Made by a program: the position numbers and the translations under genes. A model generated the notes under the pieces. It saw only the letters and a list, made by a program, of their open reading frames with translations, did not search any database and had not been told where the DNA came from. A stretch of 28,653 nt of DNA from Gemmatimonadota bacterium. GTDB lineage: Bacteria > Gemmatimonadota > Gemmatimonadetes > Gemmatimonadales > GWC2-71-9. Below, piece after piece: positions 20,896 to 28,569 of the stretch; the first letter of the stretch is position 1; each line of letters begins with the position of its first letter. The DNA is taken from the NCBI GenBank assembly GCA_016180765.1, contig JACPAP010000026.1, forward strand, positions 1-28,653, read 5' to 3'.

Positions 20896-22863
20896 ATGAG
20901 AGGAACCGTCCGCCATCTACGCCCCGCGTCCGTGTGCGTAGCAGCGGCGCTCGCGGCCGCCGCCCCGGCCGCCCCCGCCCAGGGACGCGCCGGGGGTTTA
21001 AGCCCCGAGCAGGTCCAGCAGCGCTGGGACCTGGAGCATCAGCTGGCATCGCTGGCCGTGATCGAGCGCAAGATCATGGTGCCCATGCGCGACGGCAAGC
21101 GCATGGCCGCGGACATCTACCGCCCCAAAGACGGGTCCCGCACGTACCCGACCATCTTCGTGCGCACCCCGTACAACTTCAACTTCTGGGATGTGCGGAA
21201 CGGGGCGCCCCGCGCCATGACCGCCGAGCTGGACGCGGTGAAGCGGGGCTATGCGTATGTGACCATGAACGAGCGCGGGCACTTCTTCTCCGAAGGGAAC
21301 TACGACATCCTGGGTCCGCCGCTCACCGACGGCTACGACGCGATCCAGTGGATCTCCAGTCGCCCCTGGTCCAACGGCAAGGTGGGATTGATCGGCTGCT
21401 CCTCCACTGCGGAGTGGCAGCCGGCCGTGGCGTCCACCGCGCCGCCCGGCCTCGCGACCTTCATTCCGCAGGGCTTCGGCGCCGGCATCGGCCGCGTGGG
21501 GCCGTACTTCGAGCAGGGCAACTGGTACCGGGGCGGCGCGGTCCAGATGCTGTTCATCGCCTGGCTCTACGGCCAGCAGAATCAAATACGGCCCATGTTC
21601 CCGCCCACCACCTCGCAGGAGGAACTGATCCGCGTGTCCAAGGCGTTCGACCTGGCTCAACAGCTGCCAACGGTGGATTGGTCCCAGGCCCTGCGCCACC
21701 TCCCGGTCATGGACATCATGCGCGCCGTGGACGGACCGCGCGGCATCTTCGCGGATTCCATGCCGGTCGCCACCGGCGGCGCCATGATCCAGCGGGCGCC
21801 CCACGATCCAGCGTGGTACCAGGGCGGGCTTTGGCACGACGACATGCCCATCAACCTGCCCGGCCTCTGGTTTATGTCGTGGTACGACGTCTCCGCCGGG
21901 CCCAACCTCGCGGCCTACAATCATGTCCGCAGGACCGCGAAGGGCGACGCCGCGAACCACCAGTACGCGGTGATCGCTCCCACGCTACACTGCGCCTACC
22001 GGCGGGCCACCGAAAGTCTGGTGGTGGGTGAGCGCAACGTGGGCGACGCGCGGTACGACTACGACGCGCTCACGTACGGTTGGTTCGATGTCTTCCTCAA
22101 GGGCGAGAAGTCGGCGCTGCTCGATACCCTCCCCAAGGTCCGCTACTACACCATGGGCCTCAACCGATGGCAGTCGTCGGACACGTGGCCTCCGGCCGGG
22201 GCCGCGCCCCTGACCTTCTACCTCGGCAGCGGCGGCAAGGCGAACACGTCGAACGGCGATGGCGTGCTCACCGCCCAACTCCCGCGGGCGGAGGCCGCCG
22301 ATCGCTTCACCTACGACCCCCTGGACCCGGTGCCGTCCCACGGCGGCAACGTGTGTTGCACCGGCAACGCCGTGCAGGGTGGGGCCTTCGACCAGCGCAA
22401 GATCGAGGAGCGGCCCGACGTGCTGGTGTACACCAGCGAGCCGCTACGAGAAGGGATGGAGGTGAGTGGGCCGATCGACGTGACGCTCTATGTGTCGAGC
22501 GACGCCAAGGACACCGATTTCACGGTGAAGCTGATCGACGTGTATCCCGATGGCAAAGCCTACAACCTGGACGAGACCATTCAGCGGATGCGGTACCGAG
22601 ACGGCTACGACAAGCCGCTGGTCTGGATGGAGAAGGACCAGGTCTACAAGGTCGTATTTCAGGCCATGACCACCAGCAACTACTTCGACGCGGGCCATCG
22701 CATCCGGATCGAGGTGTCGAGCAGCAACTTCCCGCGGTTCGACCGCAACCTGAACACGGGCGGCAAGAACTACGATGAAACCCGGGGCGTGGTGGCGCAC
22801 AACGCCGTGCACCACTCCCGTAGATACCCGTCCCAGGTCACTGTGTCCGTCGTGAAGCGATAG
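20896..22863 (+). CDS. secreted CocE/NonD-family hydrolase (X-Pro dipeptidyl-peptidase-like)
   Basis: A 655-residue alpha/beta hydrolase of the S15/CocE group, which hydrolyses acyl-amino or ester substrates. The ATG at 20896 has GGGAGGA 8 nt upstream and gives a signal peptide (VCVAAALAAAAPAAPAQG), so it is exported. Motifs: IMVPMRDGKRMAADIYRP, TPYNFNFW, the nucleophile loop LIGCSSTAEWQ (S169), an acid-residue strand FMSWYDVS, and a catalytic His in APTLHCA. The C-terminal jelly-roll domain common to the family shows EGMEVSGPIDVTLYVSSD, DFTVKLIDVYPDG and DAGHRIRIEVSSSNFPRFD. Real substrate cannot be told; glutaryl-acylase, cocaine-esterase and peptidase members look alike. The following small gene is 17 nt away. 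Confidence 0.9.
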   Translation: MRGTVRHLRPASVCVAAALAAAAPAAPAQGRAGGLSPEQVQQRWDLEHQLASLAVIERKIMVPMRDGKRMAADIYRPKDGSRTYPTIFVRTPYNFNFWDVRNGAPRAMTAELDAVKRGYAYVTMNERGHFFSEGNYDILGPPLTDGYDAIQWISSRPWSNGKVGLIGCSSTAEWQPAVASTAPPGLATFIPQGFGAGIGRVGPYFEQGNWYRGGAVQMLFIAWLYGQQNQIRPMFPPTTSQEELIRVSKAFDLAQQLPTVDWSQALRHLPVMDIMRAVDGPRGIFADSMPVATGGAMIQRAPHDPAWYQGGLWHDDMPINLPGLWFMSWYDVSAGPNLAAYNHVRRTAKGDAANHQYAVIAPTLHCAYRRATESLVVGERNVGDARYDYDALTYGWFDVFLKGEKSALLDTLPKVRYYTMGLNRWQSSDTWPPAGAAPLTFYLGSGGKANTSNGDGVLTAQLPRAEAADRFTYDPLDPVPSHGGNVCCTGNAVQGGAFDQRKIEERPDVLVYTSEPLREGMEVSGPIDVTLYVSSDAKDTDFTVKLIDVYPDGKAYNLDETIQRMRYRDGYDKPLVWMEKDQVYKVVFQAMTTSNYFDAGHRIRIEVSSSNFPRFDRNLNTGGKNYDETRGVVAHNAVHHSRRYPSQVTVSVVKR

Positions 22864-22880
22864 GCCTGATGGAGGGCGCC

Positions 22881-23429
22881 ATGACGAAGCAGGTGTTGGC
22901 GGTTCTGGCTGTGACGCTGGCGGCGCCGGCGGGTGCCCAGACCACGGCTCCCACGGGTGGTACGGTGCCGACCGCCGCAGTCGCAGACGTGGCGACCGTG
23001 GACGGCATCATCGCCGCCCTGTACGGCGTGATCTCCGGCCCCGCGGGCCAGGCCCGCGACTGGGACAGCTTCCGCTCCCTGTTCGTCCCCGAGGCGAAGT
23101 TGATCCCCACCGGCTTCCCGGAGGGGAGCGTCAAGGGACGGGCGCGGTTCTTGAGCGTCGAGGATTACGTTACCGGGAGCGGTCCGTCACTCCAGGAACG
23201 CGGCTTCTTCGAGCGCGAGATCGGCCGGGTGGAGGAGCGGTTCGAGAACATCGTCCACGTGTTTTCCAGCTACGAGTCGCGGCGCACCGCGGACGGCGAT
23301 GTGATCCAGCGCGGGATCAACAGCATCCAGCTCACCTGGGACGGCGAGCGCTGGTGGATCGCGAACATCATGTGGCGGGGCGTGGGGCCGAGTGTGGAGC
23401 TACCGGCTCGGTACCTCAGAGGCCGATGA
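22881..23429 (+). CDS. secreted NTF2/SnoaL-like protein
   Basis: A 182-residue protein with a signal peptide (MTKQVLAVLAVTLAAPAGAQ). The ATG at 22881 follows GGAGGG at 22871-22876; an ATG at 22869 is possible but spoils the spacing. The mature part has the look of a cone-shaped NTF2-like fold: DWDSFRSLFVPEAKLIP, a helix with VEDYVTG, ERFENIVHVFSSYESR and NSIQLTWDGERWWIANIMW. Many such proteins are periplasmic with unknown ligands. It lies 17 nt after the hydrolase gene, so it is likely co-transcribed. Its stop codon is inside the left arm of the long hairpin element at 23422. Confidence 0.75.
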   Translation: MTKQVLAVLAVTLAAPAGAQTTAPTGGTVPTAAVADVATVDGIIAALYGVISGPAGQARDWDSFRSLFVPEAKLIPTGFPEGSVKGRARFLSVEDYVTGSGPSLQERGFFEREIGRVEERFENIVHVFSSYESRRTADGDVIQRGINSIQLTWDGERWWIANIMWRGVGPSVELPARYLRGR

Positions 23430-23539
23430 GAGGGCCGGTGGGTCCCTTCGGGCGCTGTAGTGCTTCCGCCCGCGGGGCATCGTCGCACAAAGCCGGGGCA
23501 CTAACGCGCCCTGCGGGACCCACCGGCCCTCTCATCGGC
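23422..23539. repeat. long hairpin element, copy E (between convergent genes)
   Basis: Arms 23422-23446 and 23515-23539 are exact 25-bp inverted repeats with core AGGGCCGGTGGGTCCC. After a TTC/TGC internal loop a second stem GGGCGC/GCGCCC and a third TAGTGC/GCACTA continue the hairpin, so most of the 118 nt can pair. It starts in the stop codon of the NTF2-like gene and ends 14 nt from the nagZ stop, so it could serve as a bidirectional terminator. Related to copy D at 13499-13605. Confidence 0.75.
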
Positions 23540-23553
23540 ACCGGGACACCGCC

Positions 23554-24972
23554 CTAACCCAGCCGCGCCGCCACCCAGCGCGCCGCCGCGTGCTGCATCA
23601 GCGGCTGGCCGTGCCAAGCGCAGAGCACCGGCGTCGTGCCCTCGAGCTGGGCCTCCAGCCGGGGGTGACCGAAGAGGATGACGAGCGCCGTGGTCGGCGC
23701 CGCGCGACGGATGGCACCGAGTGAGCGGTCCCCCAACATGGCGCGGCCCTTCCAGGAACGCGGCTCCGAGTACACCAGCAGGATTCGCGAGCCCCCCCGC
23801 CCCATCCGAACGCCCAGTTCCGCCAGCCGTCGCTGGAGCAGGTCCCGAGGGCCGACCGCATACGGCCCACCCACGTCGTCGTCCACCATCACGACCTCGA
23901 GCGGCTGCACCAACCCCAGCGCCTCGCCGCGTAAGACGTGCAGCGTCATGTCCGCCAGTGCGTCGGCGAACGCACCATCCTCCGCCAGATCCGGGGCGCT
24001 CGAGGCGGGCCCGGATACCGCCTCCACCAATCGGGCGATCCTGGCCAGCGCGTCGTCCACCCGCGCGCTCGGGAGCGCCTTGCCCGCGGCCGCGTCGAGC
24101 GCCTTCACCACGGCCTCGGCATCCTGCGGATACAGCAGCGCGTCGGCGCCCGCCGTCACCGCCGCGACCACCGCGCCCGCCGCGCCGCGCCCACGCAACA
24201 CGCCCTCCATGATCAGCGCGTCCGTCACGATCACGCCGTCGAAGCCCAGCGCGGTTCGCAGATGCCGCTGTACCGGCGCCGACAAGGACGCGGGAAGCCC
24301 GCTGGAGTCCCAGGCGGGGTACGCCACGTGCGCGCACATGACGGACCGCGTGCCCGCCGCGATCCCGTCGGCAAACGGCTTGAGATCGGAGGCCGCCAGG
24401 ATGTCGAGCGGCGCATCCACCCGGGGCAGCGTCTCATGGCTGTCGGCGGTGGTCCGGCCGTGCCCCGGGTAGTGCTTGGCGCTGGTCGCCACTCCCTCCG
24501 CCTCGGCGGCACGGATCCAGGCGCCCACGTGCCCGCCGACCTGATCCGGGAGATCCCCGAAGCTTCGGGTTTGGACGATCGGGTTGTTGGGCTCCACGTC
24601 AAGGTCCGCCACTGGAGCATACACCCAGTTGATCCCCACCTGGCGCGCCTGGCGCGCCGTGATCTGTCCGCAACGCGCCGTAAGGTCCGATTGGCCCAGG
24701 AATCCGAGCGCGGCGGGAGGCGGCAGCTGGGTGCGGTCGGTGAACTGCTGTCCCACGCCCCGCTCGAAGTCCGCCGCGAACAGCAGGGGATGCGGCGCCG
24801 CCGCTTGGATTTCGCGGATCAACGCGCTGGCAGCGTCGGCGGTGCCGCCAAAGAAGATGTACCCGCCGACACCGAGCTCGAGCGTGCGCTCGATGCGCAG
24901 CCGCTCGTCGTCGAATCCCGTGCGGCGACGCCACCGAAGCGCCGGGAAGACCAGCCGGGCGACCGGCGTCAC
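23554..24972 (-). CDS. nagZ: glycoside hydrolase family 3 beta-N-acetylhexosaminidase
   Basis: Removes N-acetylglucosamine from anhydro-muropeptides during cell-wall recycling. Key signs: PHPLLFAADFERGVGQQF, the NagZ loop KHYPGHGRTTADSHETLPRV with the catalytic His-Asp pair, and FDGVIVTDALIMEGV with the nucleophile Asp. It has no signal peptide, so it acts in the cytoplasm. At 472 residues it is longer than the 340-residue E. coli enzyme. The extra C-terminal 130 residues (DVGGPYAVGPRDLLQRR, ALVILFGHPRLEAQ) look like the second GH3 domain seen in two-domain NagZ enzymes. GTG start at 24972 overlaps the anmK stop as GTGA. Confidence 0.92.
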   Translation of the reverse strand: MTPVARLVFPALRWRRRTGFDDERLRIERTLELGVGGYIFFGGTADAASALIREIQAAAPHPLLFAADFERGVGQQFTDRTQLPPPAALGFLGQSDLTARCGQITARQARQVGINWVYAPVADLDVEPNNPIVQTRSFGDLPDQVGGHVGAWIRAAEAEGVATSAKHYPGHGRTTADSHETLPRVDAPLDILAASDLKPFADGIAAGTRSVMCAHVAYPAWDSSGLPASLSAPVQRHLRTALGFDGVIVTDALIMEGVLRGRGAAGAVVAAVTAGADALLYPQDAEAVVKALDAAAGKALPSARVDDALARIARLVEAVSGPASSAPDLAEDGAFADALADMTLHVLRGEALGLVQPLEVVMVDDDVGGPYAVGPRDLLQRRLAELGVRMGRGGSRILLVYSEPRSWKGRAMLGDRSLGAIRRAAPTTALVILFGHPRLEAQLEGTTPVLCAWHGQPLMQHAAARWVAARLG

Positions 24973-26105
24973 GGTGGCGTGATCCTCCCCAGCACTCGGG
25001 GGCCCCGCGCCCCAGTGGCGCTCGGCACGTTCCCGGGCCGCCCCTCCAGGGTGAGCCAGCCAACGAAGGCGAACGCCACGGCCTCCTTGGCGTCGCCGTC
25101 GAAGAACTCATCGGCGAAGAGACCCACCTGCCAGCCGGGCAACCCGGCGGCCAGCTGGCGCATCAGCGTCCGGTTTCGCGCCCCCCCTCCCGCCACCAGG
25201 AAGTCGCGCTCGCCATCCTTCGGGAGCCAGCGGGTAACTTGATCCGCAATCGAGCGCACCGTGAGCGCGACCGCCGTTGCCACGAGATCCGCTGGGGACG
25301 CCGCCGGCTGCTCCGCCAGCGCCCGTTCACGGAGCCGCGCCGCGAACGCCTCGCCGAAGGCTTCCCTCCCGGTGCTCTTGGGCGGCGGCGCGCGGAAGAA
25401 CGCGCCCGCCAGCAGAGCATCCACGACGCCGGGCACGGGGTGGCCCTGCGCGGCGAGCCTGCCGTCTTCGTCGTAGGCCAGGTCCGGACGGACGGCCCGC
25501 ACCACCGCATCGAGCACCGCCACACCGGGTCCGGTGTCGAACGCCACTACGCCGTCGGTCCGTCCCCGTTGTGGAACCCAGGTGACGTTGGCCATGCCGC
25601 CGATGTTGAGTAGCGCTCGCCCGTGACGCGGATGGCCAAACAGCAACGCGTCCGCGATCGGCACCAGCGGCGCGCCCTGGCCCCCGGCCGCCACGTCGCG
25701 CGAGCGGAAGTCGCTCACCACGGTCACCCCGAATCGCTCCGCCAGGACCGCGGGATCGCCCAGCTGGAGGGACGCGCGCCCGGGCTCGTGCCACACCGTC
25801 TGCCCGTGCGACGCGACGAAGGCGAGCTGCGCCGGCGTGATCCCTGCCTCGCGGAGCAGATGCTCCACCGCGGTCGCGAACCGCTCGCCCAACCACACGT
25901 GCAGCGTCGCGAGCTCCCGCGCCGTACCGCCGGCGATCGCGTCCAGGATACGCGTTCGCTCGTCGGGCGTGTACGGCTCACTGCAGAACGTGTGTAGCGT
26001 GACCCGGTCCCGCGGCCCGAGCTCGACCAGGGCAGCGTCCACGCCGTCCAGCGACGTGCCCGACATGAGGCCTACCGCGAGTGCCGTTCCACCTTTCCTG
26101 GTCAT
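24969..26105 (-). CDS. anmK: anhydro-N-acetylmuramic acid kinase
   Basis: Phosphorylates and opens 1,6-anhydro-MurNAc to MurNAc-6-phosphate, the substrate of the MurQ enzyme encoded just upstream. The 378-residue protein has the family signature GLMSGTSLDGVDAALVE, then ASHGQTVWHEPG, SDFRSRDVAAGGQGAPLVP, NIGGMANVTWVP, FDTGPGVAVLDAVV and a C-terminal VAGGGARNRTLMRQL for sugar binding, typical of the ASKHA fold. The ATG at 26105 leaves a 12-residue lead (MTRKGGTALAVG). Codons 3-10 of that lead are the left arm of the palindromic repeat copy B, so the repeat supplies the N-terminal residues. Middle gene of murQ-anmK-nagZ. Confidence 0.95.
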   Translation of the reverse strand: MTRKGGTALAVGLMSGTSLDGVDAALVELGPRDRVTLHTFCSEPYTPDERTRILDAIAGGTARELATLHVWLGERFATAVEHLLREAGITPAQLAFVASHGQTVWHEPGRASLQLGDPAVLAERFGVTVVSDFRSRDVAAGGQGAPLVPIADALLFGHPRHGRALLNIGGMANVTWVPQRGRTDGVVAFDTGPGVAVLDAVVRAVRPDLAYDEDGRLAAQGHPVPGVVDALLAGAFFRAPPPKSTGREAFGEAFAARLRERALAEQPAASPADLVATAVALTVRSIADQVTRWLPKDGERDFLVAGGGARNRTLMRQLAAGLPGWQVGLFADEFFDGDAKEAVAFAFVGWLTLEGRPGNVPSATGARGPRVLGRITPP

Positions 26106-26143
26106 CGCAGGAGCGTGCTGGGCGGGACGCGCTGGAACGGCAC
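26081..26143. repeat. REP-like palindromic element, copy B
   Basis: GTGCCGTTCCA (26081-26091) and TGGAACGGCAC (26133-26143) are exact inverted repeats around 41 nt. The element spans the murQ-anmK gap and runs into the first codons of anmK, so a hairpin in the message would enclose the anmK start codon. Confidence 0.7.
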
Positions 26144-26151
26144 GAGCGGGC

Positions 26152-27075
26152 TCACGAGACCGGCGGCGGGTCCCCCGCGGCCCGGCGCACCAGCCCTCCG
26201 GCCTCGTCCAACAGCCGCCGCGCCGCCTCCCGATCCACGCCTCGACGCACCATGACCACGGCCAGCTTCACGCTGCCGCCGGCGTCTTCGACGGCGCGCC
26301 GCGCCCGCGCGCGGTCCACCCGGCACGCCTCCATCACGATGCGCTCGCCGCGGTCCTTGAGCTTCTCGCTCCAGGCCATCAAGTCCACCATCAGGTTGCC
26401 GTACGCCTTGCCCAGCCGGATCATCGCCGCCGTGGTGATGGTATTGAGCACCAGTTTGGTGGCCGTCCCCGCCTTGAGTCGGGTGGAGCCCGTGAGGACC
26501 TCGGGTCCCGCCCGCACCACGATCGCCACGTCGCACGCCCCGGCCACGTCGGGAGGAGGCTCGGAACACGTGAGCAGGACCGTCTTGGCGCCCACCCGCT
26601 GCGCCCGTCCCAGCGCGGCGCGCACGTAGGGCGTGGTCCCGCTCGCCGCGATACCAAGGACCACGTCCTTGGCGGATACGCCATGGGCGTTCAGGTCGTG
26701 CACCGCCGCCGCGGTGTCGTCTTCGGCGCCCTCCTGACTCCGGGTGAGCGCCGGCAGCCCGCCGGCGATGATCCCGACCACCATCTCCGGCGAAGTGCCG
26801 AAGGTGGGCGGGCACTCGGTGGCGTCCAGCACGCCCAGCCGGCCGCTGGTGCCTGCCCCCACGTAGACCAGCCGCCCTTTGGCGTGGAACGCGTCCACCA
26901 CGAGGTCAACCGCCCGCGCGATCTCCGTCCGGCAGGCGTGCACCGCCTCCGGCACCAGTCGATCCTCCGCATTCATGAGGTCCACGATGTCCAGTGACGG
27001 CGCGACATCGATCGCCTGGGTGCGGGGATTACGTTGTTCGGTGAGCCGAGGATCGTGGAACTCGGGAGTTGACAT
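26152..27075 (-). CDS. murQ: N-acetylmuramic acid 6-phosphate etherase
   Basis: Cleaves the lactyl ether of MurNAc-6-phosphate to GlcNAc-6-phosphate and D-lactate. It is a 307-residue SIS-fold enzyme. Start ATG at 27075 gives the normal MurQ beginning (TEQRNPRT...); a longer reading would run through the promoter. Motifs: YVGAGTSGRLGVLDATECPP with catalytic E87, RSQEGAEDD with E118 (31 residues apart, as E83 and E114 in E. coli), GIAASGTTPYV, GSTRLKAGTATKLVLN and YGNLMVDL. The C-terminal helical region (DRARARRAVEDAGGSVKLAVVM) is also typical. First gene of the recycling operon, with a good promoter upstream. Confidence 0.95.
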   Translation of the reverse strand: MSTPEFHDPRLTEQRNPRTQAIDVAPSLDIVDLMNAEDRLVPEAVHACRTEIARAVDLVVDAFHAKGRLVYVGAGTSGRLGVLDATECPPTFGTSPEMVVGIIAGGLPALTRSQEGAEDDTAAAVHDLNAHGVSAKDVVLGIAASGTTPYVRAALGRAQRVGAKTVLLTCSEPPPDVAGACDVAIVVRAGPEVLTGSTRLKAGTATKLVLNTITTAAMIRLGKAYGNLMVDLMAWSEKLKDRGERIVMEACRVDRARARRAVEDAGGSVKLAVVMVRRGVDREAARRLLDEAGGLVRRAAGDPPPVS

Positions 27076-27098
27076 CGCTGGCCCGGTAGGGGATGCTA

Positions 27099-27127
27099 AA
27101 TCTCCACGCTCCCCAGGCACCGGTCAA
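27099..27127 (-). promoter_or_regulatory. murQ operon promoter TTGACC-17-GAGATT
   Basis: Minus strand: TTGACC (27127-27122), 17-nt spacer, GAGATT (27104-27099). The ATG follows 23 nt after the -10. Its 29 bp are identical at 21 positions to the promoter of the FHA-kinase operon (15629-15657), including the spacer words TGGG and GTG. Confidence 0.6.
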
Positions 27128-27130
27128 CGA

Positions 27131-27196
27131 GTGCCGTTCCAACTCGCGTGGTCGGCACGCCTGGGCGAGACTTGGCCTGACAAGTTGGAACGGCAC
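27131..27196. repeat. REP-like palindromic element, copy C
   Basis: GTGCCGTTCCAACT (27131-27144) and AGTTGGAACGGCAC (27183-27196) are exact 14-bp inverted repeats around 38 nt. It fills the space between the murQ -35 box and the ribosome-binding site of the divergent gamma-glutamyltranspeptidase gene. It is the best preserved of the three copies. Confidence 0.75.
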
Positions 27197-27205
27197 GAGG
27201 AATCC

Positions 27206-28501
27206 ATGACCCGCGTCCCAGCGTCCGCCCGGCTCTGGCTGCTTGGCACCGTTCTCCTCGCCGCGTGCGCCCCCGCGCCGTCCGCGCTTCCGGAGCCGGT
27301 CGCCACCCGACCGCCCACCAATATGCCCGCGGCGTGGCCCCTGTTCGCCAGCCTCAAGGCCGACACCGGGGCGAGCGGCATGGTGGTGTCCGGCAGTCCC
27401 CTCGCCAGTCAAGTCGGCGCCGCGATCTTGCGGCAGGGCGGCTCCGCGGTGGACGCGGCCGTGGCCGTGGGCTTCGCGCTCGCGGTGGTGCATCCCGAAG
27501 CGGGGAACATCGGCGGCGGCGGGTTCATGGTGATCCGGTTCGCGGACGGCAGGACCAACGCCCTCGACTACCGCGAAACCGCGCCCGGCCAAGCCAGCCG
27601 CGACATGTATCTCGACGCCCAAGGCAGGCTCACGGACCAGAGCCTGACCGGGCATCTCGCGGCCGGCGTCCCCGGGAGCGTGGCCGGGCTCGCCGAGGCA
27701 CATCGCCGCTACGGCAAGCTCACGTGGACCCAGGTCGTCGCCCCGGCGATCCGCCTGGCCCGTGACGGGTTCGTGGTGGACGAGTTCCGCAGTCGCTCGA
27801 TCGGCGGTTCGGCGGATCGGTTGCGCCGCTTCGCCGCGTCCCGGGCGCAGTTCCTGCCGGGTGGCAATCCGCCGGGGCCCGGGACCACGCTCAAGCAGCC
27901 TGACCTCGCGGTGACGCTCCAGGCCATCGCCGACAGCGGCCCGCGCGCCTTCTACCAGGGACGCACGGCCGATCTGATGGTCGAGGAAATGGACCGGGGC
28001 AACGGCATCATCACCAAGGCGGACCTCGCCGCGTACCGCCCGGTATGGCGTGATCCCATCGTGATCAAATATCGCGGCCACACGATCTACTCGATGCCTC
28101 CCTCCAGTTCCGGCGGCGTCACCATGGCCGAGGCGCTGAACGTCCTGGAGGGGTATGATCCGCTGCCGGAGTTCGGCGTAGCGGCGACCGGCCCTGAGTG
28201 CACGCAGCGCGGGATCGCTGGTGAGCGTGCCCAGCGACGCGACGCCCCACTCGTGGACGCGGCCCAGCCGGTCCACCTGCCCTCCAAGGCGTCCAAGCCG
28301 GCGCCGAGCCCCATCCCGAAGGCCAAGGCGCCGAACTACCATCAGGACCTGGCGTCGATGGTCGAGAACTCGGGCACCCTGGCCATCACGGACGGGGCGG
28401 GTTGGGCGTACGTGAACGCTCCGGGTGACTCGAACTTCGGCACGGTGTGGGTGAACTGCACCCATACGGACACGAAGGGGTCGATCTGGACGTCGTACTG
28501 A
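27206..28501 (+). CDS. truncated gamma-glutamyltranspeptidase lipoprotein fused in frame to a pilin-like tail
   Basis: A 431-residue reading frame. ATG 27206 follows GAGG by 5 nt and opens a lipoprotein signal ending LLAAC (C21). Residues 50-324 are the large-subunit part of a gamma-glutamyltranspeptidase: GMVVSGSPLASQVG, GGSAVDAAVAVGFALAVVHPE, GNIGGGGFMV, LDYRETAPGQA, GVPGSVAGLAEAHRRYG and MPPSSSGGVTMAEALNVLEG. It then stops being this family after LPEFG (nt 28178). The small subunit with its nucleophile Thr, about 230 residues, is missing, so no transpeptidase activity is expected. The rest of the frame is a Pro/Lys-rich stretch and a pilin-like end. Real fusion or assembly join. Confidence 0.8.
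   Translation: MTRVPASARLWLLGTVLLAACAPAPSALPEPVATRPPTNMPAAWPLFASLKADTGASGMVVSGSPLASQVGAAILRQGGSAVDAAVAVGFALAVVHPEAGNIGGGGFMVIRFADGRTNALDYRETAPGQASRDMYLDAQGRLTDQSLTGHLAAGVPGSVAGLAEAHRRYGKLTWTQVVAPAIRLARDGFVVDEFRSRSIGGSADRLRRFAASRAQFLPGGNPPGPGTTLKQPDLAVTLQAIADSGPRAFYQGRTADLMVEEMDRGNGIITKADLAAYRPVWRDPIVIKYRGHTIYSMPPSSSGGVTMAEALNVLEGYDPLPEFGVAATGPECTQRGIAGERAQRRDAPLVDAAQPVHLPSKASKPAPSPIPKAKAPNYHQDLASMVENSGTLAITDGAGWAYVNAPGDSNFGTVWVNCTHTDTKGSIWTSY
28334..28501 (+). pseudogene. C-terminal fragment of a type IV pilin-like protein
   Basis: The last 55 residues of the preceding frame (NYHQDLASMVENSGTLAITD ... GSIWTSY) have the features of a pilin or pseudopilin end: Gly/Thr-rich strands, GWAYVNAPGD, a Cys in VNCTHTDTKG and a terminal Tyr. 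The N-terminal prepilin leader and hydrophobic helix are absent. The prepilin peptidase gene 69 nt downstream supports a pilin locus. Where the fragment truly begins between 28178 and 28334 is unclear. Confidence 0.45.
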
Positions 28502-28520
28502 GCCGGACGCTCGTGTAGGA

Positions 28521-28551
28521 CGGCCCCCCGGGCGCTCCGCCCGGGGGGCCG
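28521..28551 (+). terminator. strong GC hairpin after the pilin-like tail
   Basis: CGGCCCCCCGGGC (28521-28533) pairs perfectly with GCCCGGGGGGCCG (28539-28551) over a 5-nt loop GCTCC. It lies 20 nt past the stop at 28501 and is followed by GCGCTTTCGC. It is a likely intrinsic terminator separating the pilin-like gene from the peptidase gene. Confidence 0.7.
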
Positions 28552-28569
28552 CGCTTTCGCGCGGACTCC

